Assembly (NCBI GenBank): GCA_903825355.1
Contig: CAIKAH010000026.1
Coordinates: forward strand, 1-44,613
Reading direction: 5' to 3'
DNA: 44,613 nt
DNA from: an uncultured bacterium
GTDB lineage: Bacteria > Babelota > Babeliae > Babelales > RVW-14
Position 1 is the first letter of the stretch, and the number at the start of each line of letters is the position of its first letter. The translations under genes and the position numbers were made by a program. Under the pieces are notes generated by a model. It was not told the DNA's origin. It saw nothing but the letters and a program-made list of their open reading frames with translations, and ran no database searches. Shown here in pieces: positions 1-9,205 of this stretch.

Positions 1-130
1 CAGCCATCTGAGAAAATTCATTTTTTTTTCCTCTTTGCTCGCTTTCTTCTTGCACAGCCATCTGAGAAAATTCATTTTTTTTTCCTCTTTGCTCGCTTTC
101 TTCTTGCACAGCCATCTGGGAAAATTCATC
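1..130. repeat. 54-bp tandem direct repeat, about 2.4 copies (1-54, 55-108, partial 109-130), truncated by the window edge
   Basis: cagccatctgagaaaattcatttttttttcctctttgctcgctttcttcttgca is repeated exactly, followed by cagccatctgggaaaattcatc. Confidence 0.95.
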
Positions 131-331
131 TTACTCCCATGCTGGCTAATATTAAGCCTCAGGGTACCATGCCTTAAGTTTTAAAAAAAGGGCTACAATG
201 TCTTTTTACCTCTCTTTGAAACATTTTATCAATTTTTTCCATAATTTTTATTCAAGTTGAAATTATATAAAATATCTATAGGCTTAGGAGTAGGTTAAAG
301 TACAATACTATCTTTTTTGGAGGTTAGAACT

Positions 332-922
332 ATGACGTTCCCAAAAAAAACAGTGCTATTATCGCTAGCAATCCTCGTTGCTTCAATGACATTTATTGAT
401 GCAGCAAGGAAACACCCACTTTCTGATGCATCAATAAAGCAAGTGGACGCTCCATCATTTCCAGCGCTATTTGATGACGAAGAAGTTTATGAAGATTTAA
501 TAGATAATCTTCTTGTCAGAGACGATACCAGACCTGCCAAACGCGCTACGTTAAGACCAAGCACCCCACCAGCGACTCCCTCAGCTGAGGTTGTTTTCAC
601 AGACGCAGAGTTAACCTTCTTAACGGATGTACTAGAAAATGCTGAGGAGACACCCGTAGGATTAAGCTTACCACTACCAGCACCTGCTCTACAAACAGCA
701 ACGGCTTGTGATACCCCAAGCTCTGTTTCATTACGATCATCCCCTGGGACAAATACTGGTGAGATTTCCACTACAGACTTATTTATCGCTGCAGTGGTTG
801 GCACCTCTTTAGACCAGCGAGGAGTAGCACAAGCAAAAAAAATATTAGCTAATCAGCCAAAGGTTACAACCCCATGCACTAATCCTGATTGCCCAGCACA
901 CGGCGACTGTCTACTCCAATAA
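332..922 (+). CDS. Secreted hypothetical protein
   Basis: ORF with N-terminal signal peptide (MTFPKKTVLLSLAILVASMTFIDAA); ATG at 332 preceded by SD-like ggagg, preferred over the TTG at 317. Confidence 0.7.
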   Translation: MTFPKKTVLLSLAILVASMTFIDAARKHPLSDASIKQVDAPSFPALFDDEEVYEDLIDNLLVRDDTRPAKRATLRPSTPPATPSAEVVFTDAELTFLTDVLENAEETPVGLSLPLPAPALQTATACDTPSSVSLRSSPGTNTGEISTTDLFIAAVVGTSLDQRGVAQAKKILANQPKVTTPCTNPDCPAHGDCLLQ

Positions 923-936
923 CATACATTTTCGTA

Positions 937-989
937 ATGCACTAAAAAGCCCTGGCTGTGATTTTCACAGCCAGGGCTTTTTAGTGCAT
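937..989. terminator. Perfect 25-bp stem, 3-nt loop hairpin terminator
   Basis: atgcactaaaaagccctggctgtga-ttt-tcacagccagggctttttagtgcat directly downstream of the 332-922 CDS. Confidence 0.85.
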
Positions 990-1095
990 ACTATTTACTT
1001 ACTTCAAATCACCCCGCATACATTTTTTAGTTTACTCAAAACAAAAAAATGCATATCCTACACACTTACTGACTTGACCCTCTCAACCCTCTTGC

Positions 1096-2319
1096 ATGAT
1101 TAAGATTACTATGGCTACATTTCATCGTGTTCGCTCGTTTTTTATTGCCGTTATATCGCTTGCTCTTATTGGCTGGTGCAGCTTGAGGCTATACGCCTAC
1201 TTTACCCACAAGACTCCCCCAGTCTTTGTGCTTGATGGGCTGCAAGAAGGCCAAACGTTCGGAAAAACCGTTAATGTTGAAGTACGTGCAAACAATAATT
1301 ATAAAATTGGCTGCATAACAGCCTTTATCGATGATAAAAAAGTAGCTGAAGAATGGGTCAAAACAAAACAAGTTAAAGCACCGTTAATATTGCCAACTAC
1401 TACGCTAGCTGATGGGGAGCACACAATTGTCTTTACTGCACAAGACACCAGCTATCACGCGAACAGTAGGAGTCAAACATTTCATATCTGGATTGATAAT
1501 ACACCACTAAATGCAGCGTTTACAACAAGTGACTATACTGTTTTTCAAGGAAAAACACTCCACCTCATAGTTGCAACTAACAAGCGTAATTGCACAGGAA
1601 ATCTTGTTTTTAATACACGTACCTATCAACTAACACCTACTATTGATGGAAGTACTTCATTTGAATGCTTTATTCCTATTGATTGTGAAGCACAGATTGG
1701 TGAACAAACTATTACCGCCGAGCTTCAGGATCTAGCAGGGCACAAAGCAAAAGCATCTTGCCACGTCAGCATTAAAGCATTCGATTTCCCTAAACAACGT
1801 GGTTTTTCAGTCAGTGAAGAAAAAGTCGCTCAAGAAAAAGAAGCAGGAATGAGCATGAACATGCTTAATGAAGCCTTAGAAAAGTGGCTTACAGAGTCAT
1901 CACCTAAAAAGCTCTGGAACGGCCCATTCCTGTACCCTATCGATGTGCAGCGCACAACCACACCATTTGGAGAAATTAGAACTACTTCTGTTAGCGGCCG
2001 CTACCTGCATAAAGGGCTTGATTTAGCAAACCGTCCTCGCAGTATTGTGTGGGCGGCACAACACGGTAAAGTAATTATTAAAGACCGTTTCTTCACTACC
2101 GGCAACACAGTAGTACTCGACCATGGCTTAGGAGTGCAAACACTCTACGCTCATTTAGAAAATTTTGCTGACATTGAGGTGGGGCAAACTATTAAAAAAG
2201 GATCACCTCTTGGCAAAGTCGGGATGACTGGCTATGCTAACGGCTACCATTTGCATTGGGAGCTACGCATCAATAATACCCCTGTTGACCCGAGCGAATG
2301 GACAACTAAAGTATTTTAG
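1096..2319 (+). CDS. M23-family (LytM-type) metallopeptidase, membrane anchored
   Basis: C-terminal HKGLDLA...HLHWEL Zn-ligand motifs and GNTVVLDHGLGVQTLYAHL; N-terminal TM helix. Confidence 0.9.
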   Translation: MIKITMATFHRVRSFFIAVISLALIGWCSLRLYAYFTHKTPPVFVLDGLQEGQTFGKTVNVEVRANNNYKIGCITAFIDDKKVAEEWVKTKQVKAPLILPTTTLADGEHTIVFTAQDTSYHANSRSQTFHIWIDNTPLNAAFTTSDYTVFQGKTLHLIVATNKRNCTGNLVFNTRTYQLTPTIDGSTSFECFIPIDCEAQIGEQTITAELQDLAGHKAKASCHVSIKAFDFPKQRGFSVSEEKVAQEKEAGMSMNMLNEALEKWLTESSPKKLWNGPFLYPIDVQRTTTPFGEIRTTSVSGRYLHKGLDLANRPRSIVWAAQHGKVIIKDRFFTTGNTVVLDHGLGVQTLYAHLENFADIEVGQTIKKGSPLGKVGMTGYANGYHLHWELRINNTPVDPSEWTTKVF

Positions 2320-2342
2320 CCTGCCTCAATTTAGGAAGCGTT

Positions 2343-3395
2343 ATGATCATTAGCATATTTTATAAGCAGTTGATCACAACATTAAGCTTAGCTTGTATGT
2401 TGTTTACAGCTCTTGAGGCACATCCTAACGCACGAAAAAGACGGGCTAAGAAAGCAATTAGTAGAAAAATAATTCCTAAGCAGCATCATCAATTAGTTGC
2501 TATGCTACCTAAAGAACGCTCAGATACTCAGCAGCTTACTCAATCAGTACCTGAAATAGAAAATGCATCAGTACCTGTCCAAAAAGAATACTCCGTAAGC
2601 CAAGGGAAAACACTCCACCTCAAAATAGCCGCTCCCAAATCACTTAAACAGGCATACACTACCTTTGCTGGCACACAGTACACTTTTGCAGCCATTCCTC
2701 ATCACAACAATCGCTATGAATGTTTTATTCCTGTAGATTGCGACCAAGAGCCCGGACAATACAAAGTAGTTGTTCGAACACAAGATGAAAAACTAGAAGA
2801 AAAAAGTATTGGTTGTAGGGTAACAGTAGATGCTTTTCCTTTTAAACCGCAACGTGGTTTTAAAATCTCCAAGAAAAAATTGCAATCAATTCGGCGAAGC
2901 GGCATAGGCAATAGTAGCTATGGACAAGTTATTCGTGAATATCAAAAAAATTCACCCCCTTACAAACTATGGGAAGGGGCATTTGAACTGCCCATCAAAG
3001 TAGAAAGAATAACCTCCCCTTTTGGCGAAGTCCGTACTTCTCATGGTTTTGGCAAGCGCAAGCACTATGGCATCGATCTTGCACAACATCATAAGGCCCC
3101 TATCCATGCGGCAAACCATGGTGTTATGGTCCACAAAACACATTCAAAAACCGCTGGCAATATGGTTGTCTTGGACCACGGGCTAGGGGTTTTTACTATT
3201 TATTGCCACATGAACTCATTTGATAACCGTGTAAAAATAGGAGACCGCGTTCTTAAAGGCCAACGTATTGGCTTTCTTGGTCAAACAGGATACGCAAGCG
3301 GCCCTCATCTACATCTAGAGCTACGCATTAAAGATGCAAAAAATCTGAAAACTACAGCAGTTGATTTTATGGAATGGACTAAGCAGATTTACTGA
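2343..3395 (+). CDS. M23-family metallopeptidase, tandem paralog of the preceding gene
   Basis: HYGIDLA...GPHLHLEL motifs; shares a QGKTLHL...ECFIP.DC...QRGF domain with the 1096-2319 product. Confidence 0.9.
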   Translation: MIISIFYKQLITTLSLACMLFTALEAHPNARKRRAKKAISRKIIPKQHHQLVAMLPKERSDTQQLTQSVPEIENASVPVQKEYSVSQGKTLHLKIAAPKSLKQAYTTFAGTQYTFAAIPHHNNRYECFIPVDCDQEPGQYKVVVRTQDEKLEEKSIGCRVTVDAFPFKPQRGFKISKKKLQSIRRSGIGNSSYGQVIREYQKNSPPYKLWEGAFELPIKVERITSPFGEVRTSHGFGKRKHYGIDLAQHHKAPIHAANHGVMVHKTHSKTAGNMVVLDHGLGVFTIYCHMNSFDNRVKIGDRVLKGQRIGFLGQTGYASGPHLHLELRIKDAKNLKTTAVDFMEWTKQIY

Positions 3396-4618
3396 GCTAC
3401 CGCAAACACTTCATCAAGCGTTGTAATACCTTGCTCAATTTTTGCTATCCCATCTTGCAGCATTGATCGCATTCCTTTTTTGGCACATACTTCCTGCAGC
3501 CCTCGATGATCTTGATCTCCAATAAGAGCTGACGCTTGCTGGTCAATAGTCAATAACTCAAAAATACCAATTTGCCCTTTAAATCCCATATGATGACACG
3601 CAGCACAACTACTCTGCTGGTATACCGTTTCTAGCGGGCCATACTGTCTTTGAACTACAGGCTGTAAGCCAAGCGGCACCGTACTTTTTTGCTTGCATGC
3701 GGCACATAAACGGCGTACTAACCGTTGGGCTAGCACCCCCATTAAGGTGGCACTAATTAAAAAAGGTTCAACTCCCATATCAATCAGTCGCATAACTGCC
3801 GACAAGGCATTATTAGTGTGCAGGGTACTAAATACCAAATGACCCGTTAGAGCTGCCTCCATGGCAATATTTGCCGTCTCTTTATCGCGAATTTCACCCA
3901 ACATAATGATATCAGGATCCTGACGAAGTAAAGCGCGCAACCCAACCTCAAACGTAAATCCGGCAGTAACATTAATTTGACTCTGGGCTACCCCAGGAAG
4001 TAGGTATTCTATAGGGTCCTCCAGTGTCACCATATTCTTAGAGCGATTATTCAAACTAGAAAGCATTGCATAGAGCATAGTTGTTTTGCCACAGCCTGTA
4101 GGACCAGTAACTAAAAAAAGCCCATAGGGCCTTTTTAAGAGGGCTTCCAGTTCTTGTTGCATAGTAAGATCCAACCCTAAAGCAGCTAGCGTCATGAGAT
4201 GCCTTCCTTGATCTAGGATACGCAATACTAGCTTTTCACCATATAGTGTAGGAAAACTAGAAACACGAATATCAATGATACGATCAGTACCATCGGCAGC
4301 ATGAAAGACAACATTCATTCTACCATCTTGCGGTAATCGTCGCTTGGCAATATCCATGTGAGCCAGAATTTTTATACGGGAAATAAGAAGAGGTGCCAGC
4401 TCCCGATCAACATGCTGCGCATCATACAGATACCCATCAATTCTTTCACGGACCACCATAACCTGTTCATGCGGCTGCAAATGAATATCTGACGCCCGAC
4501 GTTCGATCGCGCAATGCAAGAGCTTATCAACATAAGCAATAATACCATCACGCACTATTCCTAGCGCATATTGCTGATCAAGGCTATATAAATGGTAGGC
4601 AAGCTGCTCTGGCACCAT
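3389..4618 (-). CDS. PilB/GspE-type secretion/pilus assembly ATPase
   Basis: Walker A TGPTGCGKTTMLYAML, ASDIHLQP, LRQDPDIIMLGEIRD, TGHLVFSTLHTNNA, and CxxC...CxxC zinc motif. Confidence 0.93.
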   Translation of the reverse strand: MVPEQLAYHLYSLDQQYALGIVRDGIIAYVDKLLHCAIERRASDIHLQPHEQVMVVRERIDGYLYDAQHVDRELAPLLISRIKILAHMDIAKRRLPQDGRMNVVFHAADGTDRIIDIRVSSFPTLYGEKLVLRILDQGRHLMTLAALGLDLTMQQELEALLKRPYGLFLVTGPTGCGKTTMLYAMLSSLNNRSKNMVTLEDPIEYLLPGVAQSQINVTAGFTFEVGLRALLRQDPDIIMLGEIRDKETANIAMEAALTGHLVFSTLHTNNALSAVMRLIDMGVEPFLISATLMGVLAQRLVRRLCAACKQKSTVPLGLQPVVQRQYGPLETVYQQSSCAACHHMGFKGQIGIFELLTIDQQASALIGDQDHRGLQEVCAKKGMRSMLQDGIAKIEQGITTLDEVFAVAQ

Positions 4619-4632
4619 AATAACCTACAAGA

Positions 4633-5052
4633 TTAACCCAATTTATAACCAACAAAAAATCCTACGACTGAAGCAATAAAGAGTAACAAATGCTCTTTTA
4701 CCCAATCAAAAAAGCGGGTCACCAGAATGTTTAAGTCCACTCCTGCCGAAATGCCAAGCGTTGCTTTAATTGCAGGCCAATCAATGATAATCATTCCTAG
4801 GTAATCGAGCCCAAGGACGACAAAGACAGAGAACACCAAACACATGAAAATAAGCTTAAAATGTTTTTTAAATAAAAAACCAATCGCAAAACAAAGCCCA
4901 AAATAGACGGCAGCCTGGATAGCTTCTGCTGATGAACCACCAATTTTTTCGGCCCACTGCTTTAAGTCAAAATTAGTAAAAAATTGCTTTACTGTTTCTA
5001 TCATTCCTAATGCACCCTGAGGAACAGGGGCTGCACTCTGATTAACTGCCAT
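4633..5052 (-). CDS. Small membrane protein, FUN14-like
   Basis: Three hydrophobic segments and a C-terminal SVVGFFVGYKLG resembling the FUN14 family. Confidence 0.5.
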   Translation of the reverse strand: MAVNQSAAPVPQGALGMIETVKQFFTNFDLKQWAEKIGGSSAEAIQAAVYFGLCFAIGFLFKKHFKLIFMCLVFSVFVVLGLDYLGMIIIDWPAIKATLGISAGVDLNILVTRFFDWVKEHLLLFIASVVGFFVGYKLG

Positions 5053-5141
5053 GCTACATCCTCTCTGCTATAAAATACATATACCTGCCGAGTACTGTAT
5101 CATATAAAATTGGCAGGTAGCTAGAGATTGTGATAGAAGCG

Positions 5142-5179
5142 AAAAAGGGCGAGTGGTTTTAAAATCACTCGCCCTTTTT
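5142..5179 (-). terminator. Rho-independent terminator
   Basis: aaaaagggcgagtg...cactcgcccttttt hairpin downstream of the HU gene. Confidence 0.85.
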
Positions 5180-5210
5180 TATCAAATCTAATCGTTGATC
5201 GATCAGCAGC

Positions 5211-5483
5211 TTACGCTACCAAATCTTTCAAGCGCTTTCCAGCTTTGAATTTTGGCACTTTTTTAGCAGCAATCTTCATCTTCTTACCAGTTGCTGGATT
5301 AATACCAACGCGTTCTTTGCGCTTCATCACAGCAAATGTACCAAAACCAGTTAATACAACTGATTTACCTTTTTTCAGGGAAGATTCTACAGCTCTAACA
5401 AAAGATTCTACAGCTGCCTTACATGCAGTTTTTGGCAACTTGGTTTCTTTAGACATGTGCTCAATTAAGGCTGCCTTGTTCAT
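5211..5483 (-). CDS. hup: HU/IHF-family DNA-binding protein
   Basis: MNKAALIEHMSKETKL...VVLTGFGTFAVMKRKERVGINPATGKKMKI...PKFKAGKRLKDLV; start chosen at MNKAAL rather than the longer ORF. Confidence 0.95.
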   Translation of the reverse strand: MNKAALIEHMSKETKLPKTACKAAVESFVRAVESSLKKGKSVVLTGFGTFAVMKRKERVGINPATGKKMKIAAKKVPKFKAGKRLKDLVA

Positions 5484-5757
5484 AAATAAATCTCCTCGTC
5501 CTAACGACATTTGACGATACACAGATTGTACAACATACGTCCCAATAACGTATTTCAAACTTCTTATCACATGATTGTTCAACTCAAAGAATTTGTCAAG
5601 CATCCAGCCTTCAAAATATTTGCGACTGGATGAAGGATTTAGAGCAATTGAGGTAAAACAATATAGACTTTAGAGCTCTTTAAACGACCACGGTAACAGG
5701 TTGCATTCTCTGTAGTTACAACATCCCACCGCGCCCTAGCTTGAAGGGCAATACGAA

Positions 5758-5846
5758 TGGTGCCGAGAGCCGGACTTGAACCGGCATGGGCTTTAAGGCC
5801 CGAGGGATTTTAAGTCCCTTGCGTCTACCAATTTCGCCATCCCGGC
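5758..5846 (-). tRNA. tRNA-Leu(UAA), CCA encoded
   Basis: Reverse complement GCCGGGATGGCGAAATTGGTAGACGCAAGGGACTTAAAATCCCTCGGG...GGTTCAAGTCCGGCTCTCGGCACCA; long variable arm, anticodon loop CTTAAAA. Confidence 0.97.
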
Positions 5847-5939
5847 ACACCAAATTAGAGGCTTGCTTATTTTAGCTTCTAAAAATATAGAACGCTACCA
5901 TTTTTTGTTCATGTAAACACCTAATATGCTTACAAAAAA

Positions 5940-6014
5940 TGGAGGCGGCAATCGGAATCGAACCGATGAATCGCGGATTTGCAGTCCACTGCCTTACCAC
6001 TTGGCTATGCCGCC
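5940..6014 (-). tRNA. tRNA-Cys(GCA), CCA encoded
   Basis: Reverse complement GGCGGCATAGCCAAGTGGTAAGGCAGTGGACTGCAAATCCGC...GGTTCGATTCCGATTGCCGCCTCCA. Confidence 0.97.
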
Positions 6015-6027
6015 AACCTCAAAAATT

Positions 6028-7455
6028 TCATTGTATAGAAGAGCTCAATACTGCTTGCATGTTTTGAGGGCTTGCTGAAACAATCATCAAATCAATAAAT
6101 TGACCAATTAAATTGTCAGTACCATCAAAGACAACACGTACATTTCCCTCTGTTCTTGCTAAGAGTTTACCATGCTCTAGGCGTTTTTCAACTAGGCAAC
6201 GCAGCTTTTTTCCAATATTTCTGCTGTTATTTTCTAGTGCTATCTCCAATTGCCGCTTCTGGAGGGCCTCAAGGCGCATTCCTTTAACTTCAGGAAGACA
6301 ATCATCTTCCATTTTTGCCGCACGGGTATACTTGCGTGGCGAGTAAATAAATGAATACACTAGATCAAAACGTACCTTCTCAATGACCGCCATCGTCGCT
6401 AAAAAGTCTTCTTCCGTTTCTCCGGGAAACCCAACAATAATATCGGTTGATATAGCAGCCGTTGGCATACGATCGCGCAACCATTGAATTTGCTCTAGGT
6501 AACGCTCAATGGTATAATTACGCAGCATGGCATCAAGAATTTTATTGGAGCCCGACTGTACCGGGAAATGCACTCCCCACGGCAAGCGATGAGGATGCTC
6601 TGCCATGACATCAAAGAGATCAACCGTCATATCCTGCGGATGTGGACTAATATAGCGAACCCAAAATTCCCCTTCAAGCGCGACTAAACGACGCAACAAT
6701 GCAGGAAAACGCTCACCAGTTAATGGATCAGCATAAGAATTCACATTTTGCCCAATAAGCATTACTTCTTTCACGCCATTAGCAACATCATGTACTACCC
6801 GCTGCACAATTTCATCCATTGAAAAGCTAATCTCTTGCCCTCGCGTAACTGGTACGATGCAGTATGCACAGCGCTTGTTACAACCAGTCATAATGTTAAT
6901 ATACGAACGCCCTACCTCTTCGGCTGCCGTAGTAGATGCTTTTTTAAGAGGATGTTGCTTAAATCCTCCAAGCTTACTCAATCGAGAAACAGCAAAAAGA
7001 CCTTTACGTGCTACCACTTCTTTAATATCACGGTCTTGGTGACTATCTACAGAAAGCTGTGGATTTTCTGCATATACTTGCTTGGTTGATTCTAATCCTA
7101 CGACCAAATCAGTTAAATAGGCTTGCAATGCAGGCATTTCTTCACGAGCGCCATACACGAAACTTACTTGATCAAAACGCGTATAAATTTCCTTTTTTTT
7201 ATATGAAGCTACACAGCCAATAACGCCAATTTTTACATAAGGCTTGGCTTTTTTAATTTCAGCTAGCTCGCCCAAATATGACCACAGTTTTTGCTCAGCT
7301 TTTTCGCGCACTGCACAGGTGTTAATAACAATAATATCCGCTTCTGCCTCAGTTTTTGCTGATGAGCAGCCAACTTCATCTAAATACTGCATCAAGCCTT
7401 GCGAATCGGCAACGTTTGCCTGGCAACCATAAGTTCTAAAAAAATAGGTAATCAT
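6028..7455 (-). CDS. miaB: tRNA-2-methylthio-N6-dimethylallyladenosine synthase (MiaB)
   Basis: FFRTYGCQANVADSQ, GCNKRCAYCIVPVTRG radical-SAM motif, GQNVNSY, C-terminal TRAM-like segment. Confidence 0.93.
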   Translation of the reverse strand: MITYFFRTYGCQANVADSQGLMQYLDEVGCSSAKTEAEADIIVINTCAVREKAEQKLWSYLGELAEIKKAKPYVKIGVIGCVASYKKKEIYTRFDQVSFVYGAREEMPALQAYLTDLVVGLESTKQVYAENPQLSVDSHQDRDIKEVVARKGLFAVSRLSKLGGFKQHPLKKASTTAAEEVGRSYINIMTGCNKRCAYCIVPVTRGQEISFSMDEIVQRVVHDVANGVKEVMLIGQNVNSYADPLTGERFPALLRRLVALEGEFWVRYISPHPQDMTVDLFDVMAEHPHRLPWGVHFPVQSGSNKILDAMLRNYTIERYLEQIQWLRDRMPTAAISTDIIVGFPGETEEDFLATMAVIEKVRFDLVYSFIYSPRKYTRAAKMEDDCLPEVKGMRLEALQKRQLEIALENNSRNIGKKLRCLVEKRLEHGKLLARTEGNVRVVFDGTDNLIGQFIDLMIVSASPQNMQAVLSSSIQ

Positions 7456-7543
7456 AGAAAGCTTTCTTGCAGAGCATTTTGCGAATTTTTTTGAGAAGCT
7501 ACAGCATAAGAAAGTACGCAAAAATCGTCAAGGCAAACAGCAG

Positions 7544-7570
7544 AAAAGGGACGGCAAAGCCGTCCCTTTT
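7544..7570. terminator. Rho-independent terminator
   Basis: aaaagggacggc-aaa-gccgtccctttt perfect hairpin between the 7596-8300 gene and miaB. Confidence 0.85.
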
Positions 7571-7595
7571 CTTGAAAATCGTACAAACTGAATAA

Positions 7596-8300
7596 TTAAG
7601 CAGCAGGAGCTGCTGGTGAATCATCAATAAGTTGTGCAAGCACTGCCCCTGCGCACTCGGTAAGTAAGTGCTCAAGCACTGCTTCACCAGCTGGATTTTG
7701 TATTACATACGCATGGAAGTCATCCCATGACGCCAATCTATTTGAGTTAATCATTCGCAAAGGCTTACCCACATTGATATCAAGCAGCAACGATTGAATT
7801 AGCTGGACAAAATAGCGCGCAGTTGCCATAGCAACAAGGCGCATAACTCTACGGTTCATTTGATGATGCCCACCTGGGAATTTCGCATTCACTAGTGCAT
7901 TCACTTTATTAAACAATGCAGTATCAAGTGTTTTAGTAAATAAGTTGAGCATTGTTGCTTCTATTTTTGTTCTCTTGAGCGCACTTGTTGCTAGCTCCTG
8001 AGAGAATACTTTACGCCATGACTTTGGCAACTCTAATGCTGACCCGACAATATCACTTGGCTTTCCAAGCAAAACAAGCGCTATATTGGTAGCATTTTCA
8101 TTTTTTTTCAACTTTGCCTGAATATAACTTGGTGCTTTTGGATCTTCAAATAGTTTTGCACCGTGCACAACTACTGTTGTTCCCAGACACAACTTAGTTT
8201 CTATATCAACCGAACAATCGTAAATTTGTTTTAGCCCCTGACTGGTCACTGTTGCTTGCACAGGAAGCATCAAACTAGCAGCTAATAGCAGTCCGCTCAA
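7596..8300 (-). CDS. Paralogous secreted/membrane family, member 1
   Basis: Shares FNKVNALV...RRVMR...ECAGAVLAQLI pattern with neighbouring members; 5' end ambiguous, no in-frame ATG (TTG at 8300). Confidence 0.65.
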   Translation of the reverse strand: MSGLLLAASLMLPVQATVTSQGLKQIYDCSVDIETKLCLGTTVVVHGAKLFEDPKAPSYIQAKLKKNENATNIALVLLGKPSDIVGSALELPKSWRKVFSQELATSALKRTKIEATMLNLFTKTLDTALFNKVNALVNAKFPGGHHQMNRRVMRLVAMATARYFVQLIQSLLLDINVGKPLRMINSNRLASWDDFHAYVIQNPAGEAVLEHLLTECAGAVLAQLIDDSPAAPAA

Positions 8301-8461
8301 GATGATTACATATATAAATGCAAATGCTTTTTTTAGTTGTAGTAAACATAATAATCCTTCGTTCTATCTCATGGTTAAACTACACTACTTTTAACGCCGA
8401 GACTGTAACATAGGATTACAACGGTTGCAACTTGCAAAAACTGCTATTTTTAACTTTGTTC

Positions 8462-9205
8462 TTATGAACAATAATCACGAGTTGCTGCTCTGATGGCAAT
8501 CGTTACAATCTGCTCATCTCCCACTGACGTATCAACAATCATGCCTTTTAGGACAGCCCCCGCGCACTCAGTAAAAATATGATAGAATGTTTTTGCATAA
8601 AAAGAGGCAACAGCGTTAGAGCAAAGAGCATCTTTATGAGCCGCTGATTGTGCATTATCCTTCACAGAGCGTGCAGTATTAATAATTCCTTGTGTAAAAA
8701 GAAGCACCCCGTAGCGCACTATTGCCATGTTAACAATACGAGTTATTCTACGCAAAGACTGCCACTGAGCAGCTGGGCAACATTTTAAGACAACCCCATT
8801 AACCGCATTAAAAACAGCACCATCAAAAAGTGATTCTAAAATAGATGGAGCTAGGTTATCAGCAGCCAATCGTGCTATAGCCGCAGCCTGCACAGTTTGC
8901 CCTACCAATGATTTAGGCTTTTCTAAGGCCGCACCCACAAGATCACGTGGAAGCTGTAAAGCATGGCCAAACAACACAGCAGTGTCCCTATAATTAGGTG
9001 TTTCAGTAGTGCCTACTGGATACTGGGCATGCATTTTATTACCAAACAATGCTAGAAAGATATTTTGCCAAACGGCGATAGTACTGGTCAGCTCAAATAT
9101 TTTTTCTGCTTCATTACTAGAAAATGCCTTCATTGAAGAAGAAGAAGAAGAAGAAGAAGAAATAAACACGGCTACTAAACTTATAACCATATATTTTTTA
9201 AGCAT
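8462..9205 (-). CDS. Paralogous secreted/membrane family, member 2
   Basis: FNAVNGVV...LRRITR...FTECAGAVLKGMI shared with member 1; N-terminus with Ser9 tract. Confidence 0.7.
   Translation of the reverse strand: MLKKYMVISLVAVFISSSSSSSSSMKAFSSNEAEKIFELTSTIAVWQNIFLALFGNKMHAQYPVGTTETPNYRDTAVLFGHALQLPRDLVGAALEKPKSLVGQTVQAAAIARLAADNLAPSILESLFDGAVFNAVNGVVLKCCPAAQWQSLRRITRIVNMAIVRYGVLLFTQGIINTARSVKDNAQSAAHKDALCSNAVASFYAKTFYHIFTECAGAVLKGMIVDTSVGDEQIVTIAIRAATRDYCS
9135..9161. repeat. Trinucleotide microsatellite (GAA)9
   Basis: Nine uninterrupted gaa units, encoding the poly-Ser tract on the minus strand. Confidence 0.97.

Noticed and set aside
9137-9162. GAA repeat as a possible CRISPR or satellite array
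   Set aside because: Simple trinucleotide repeat without spacers.
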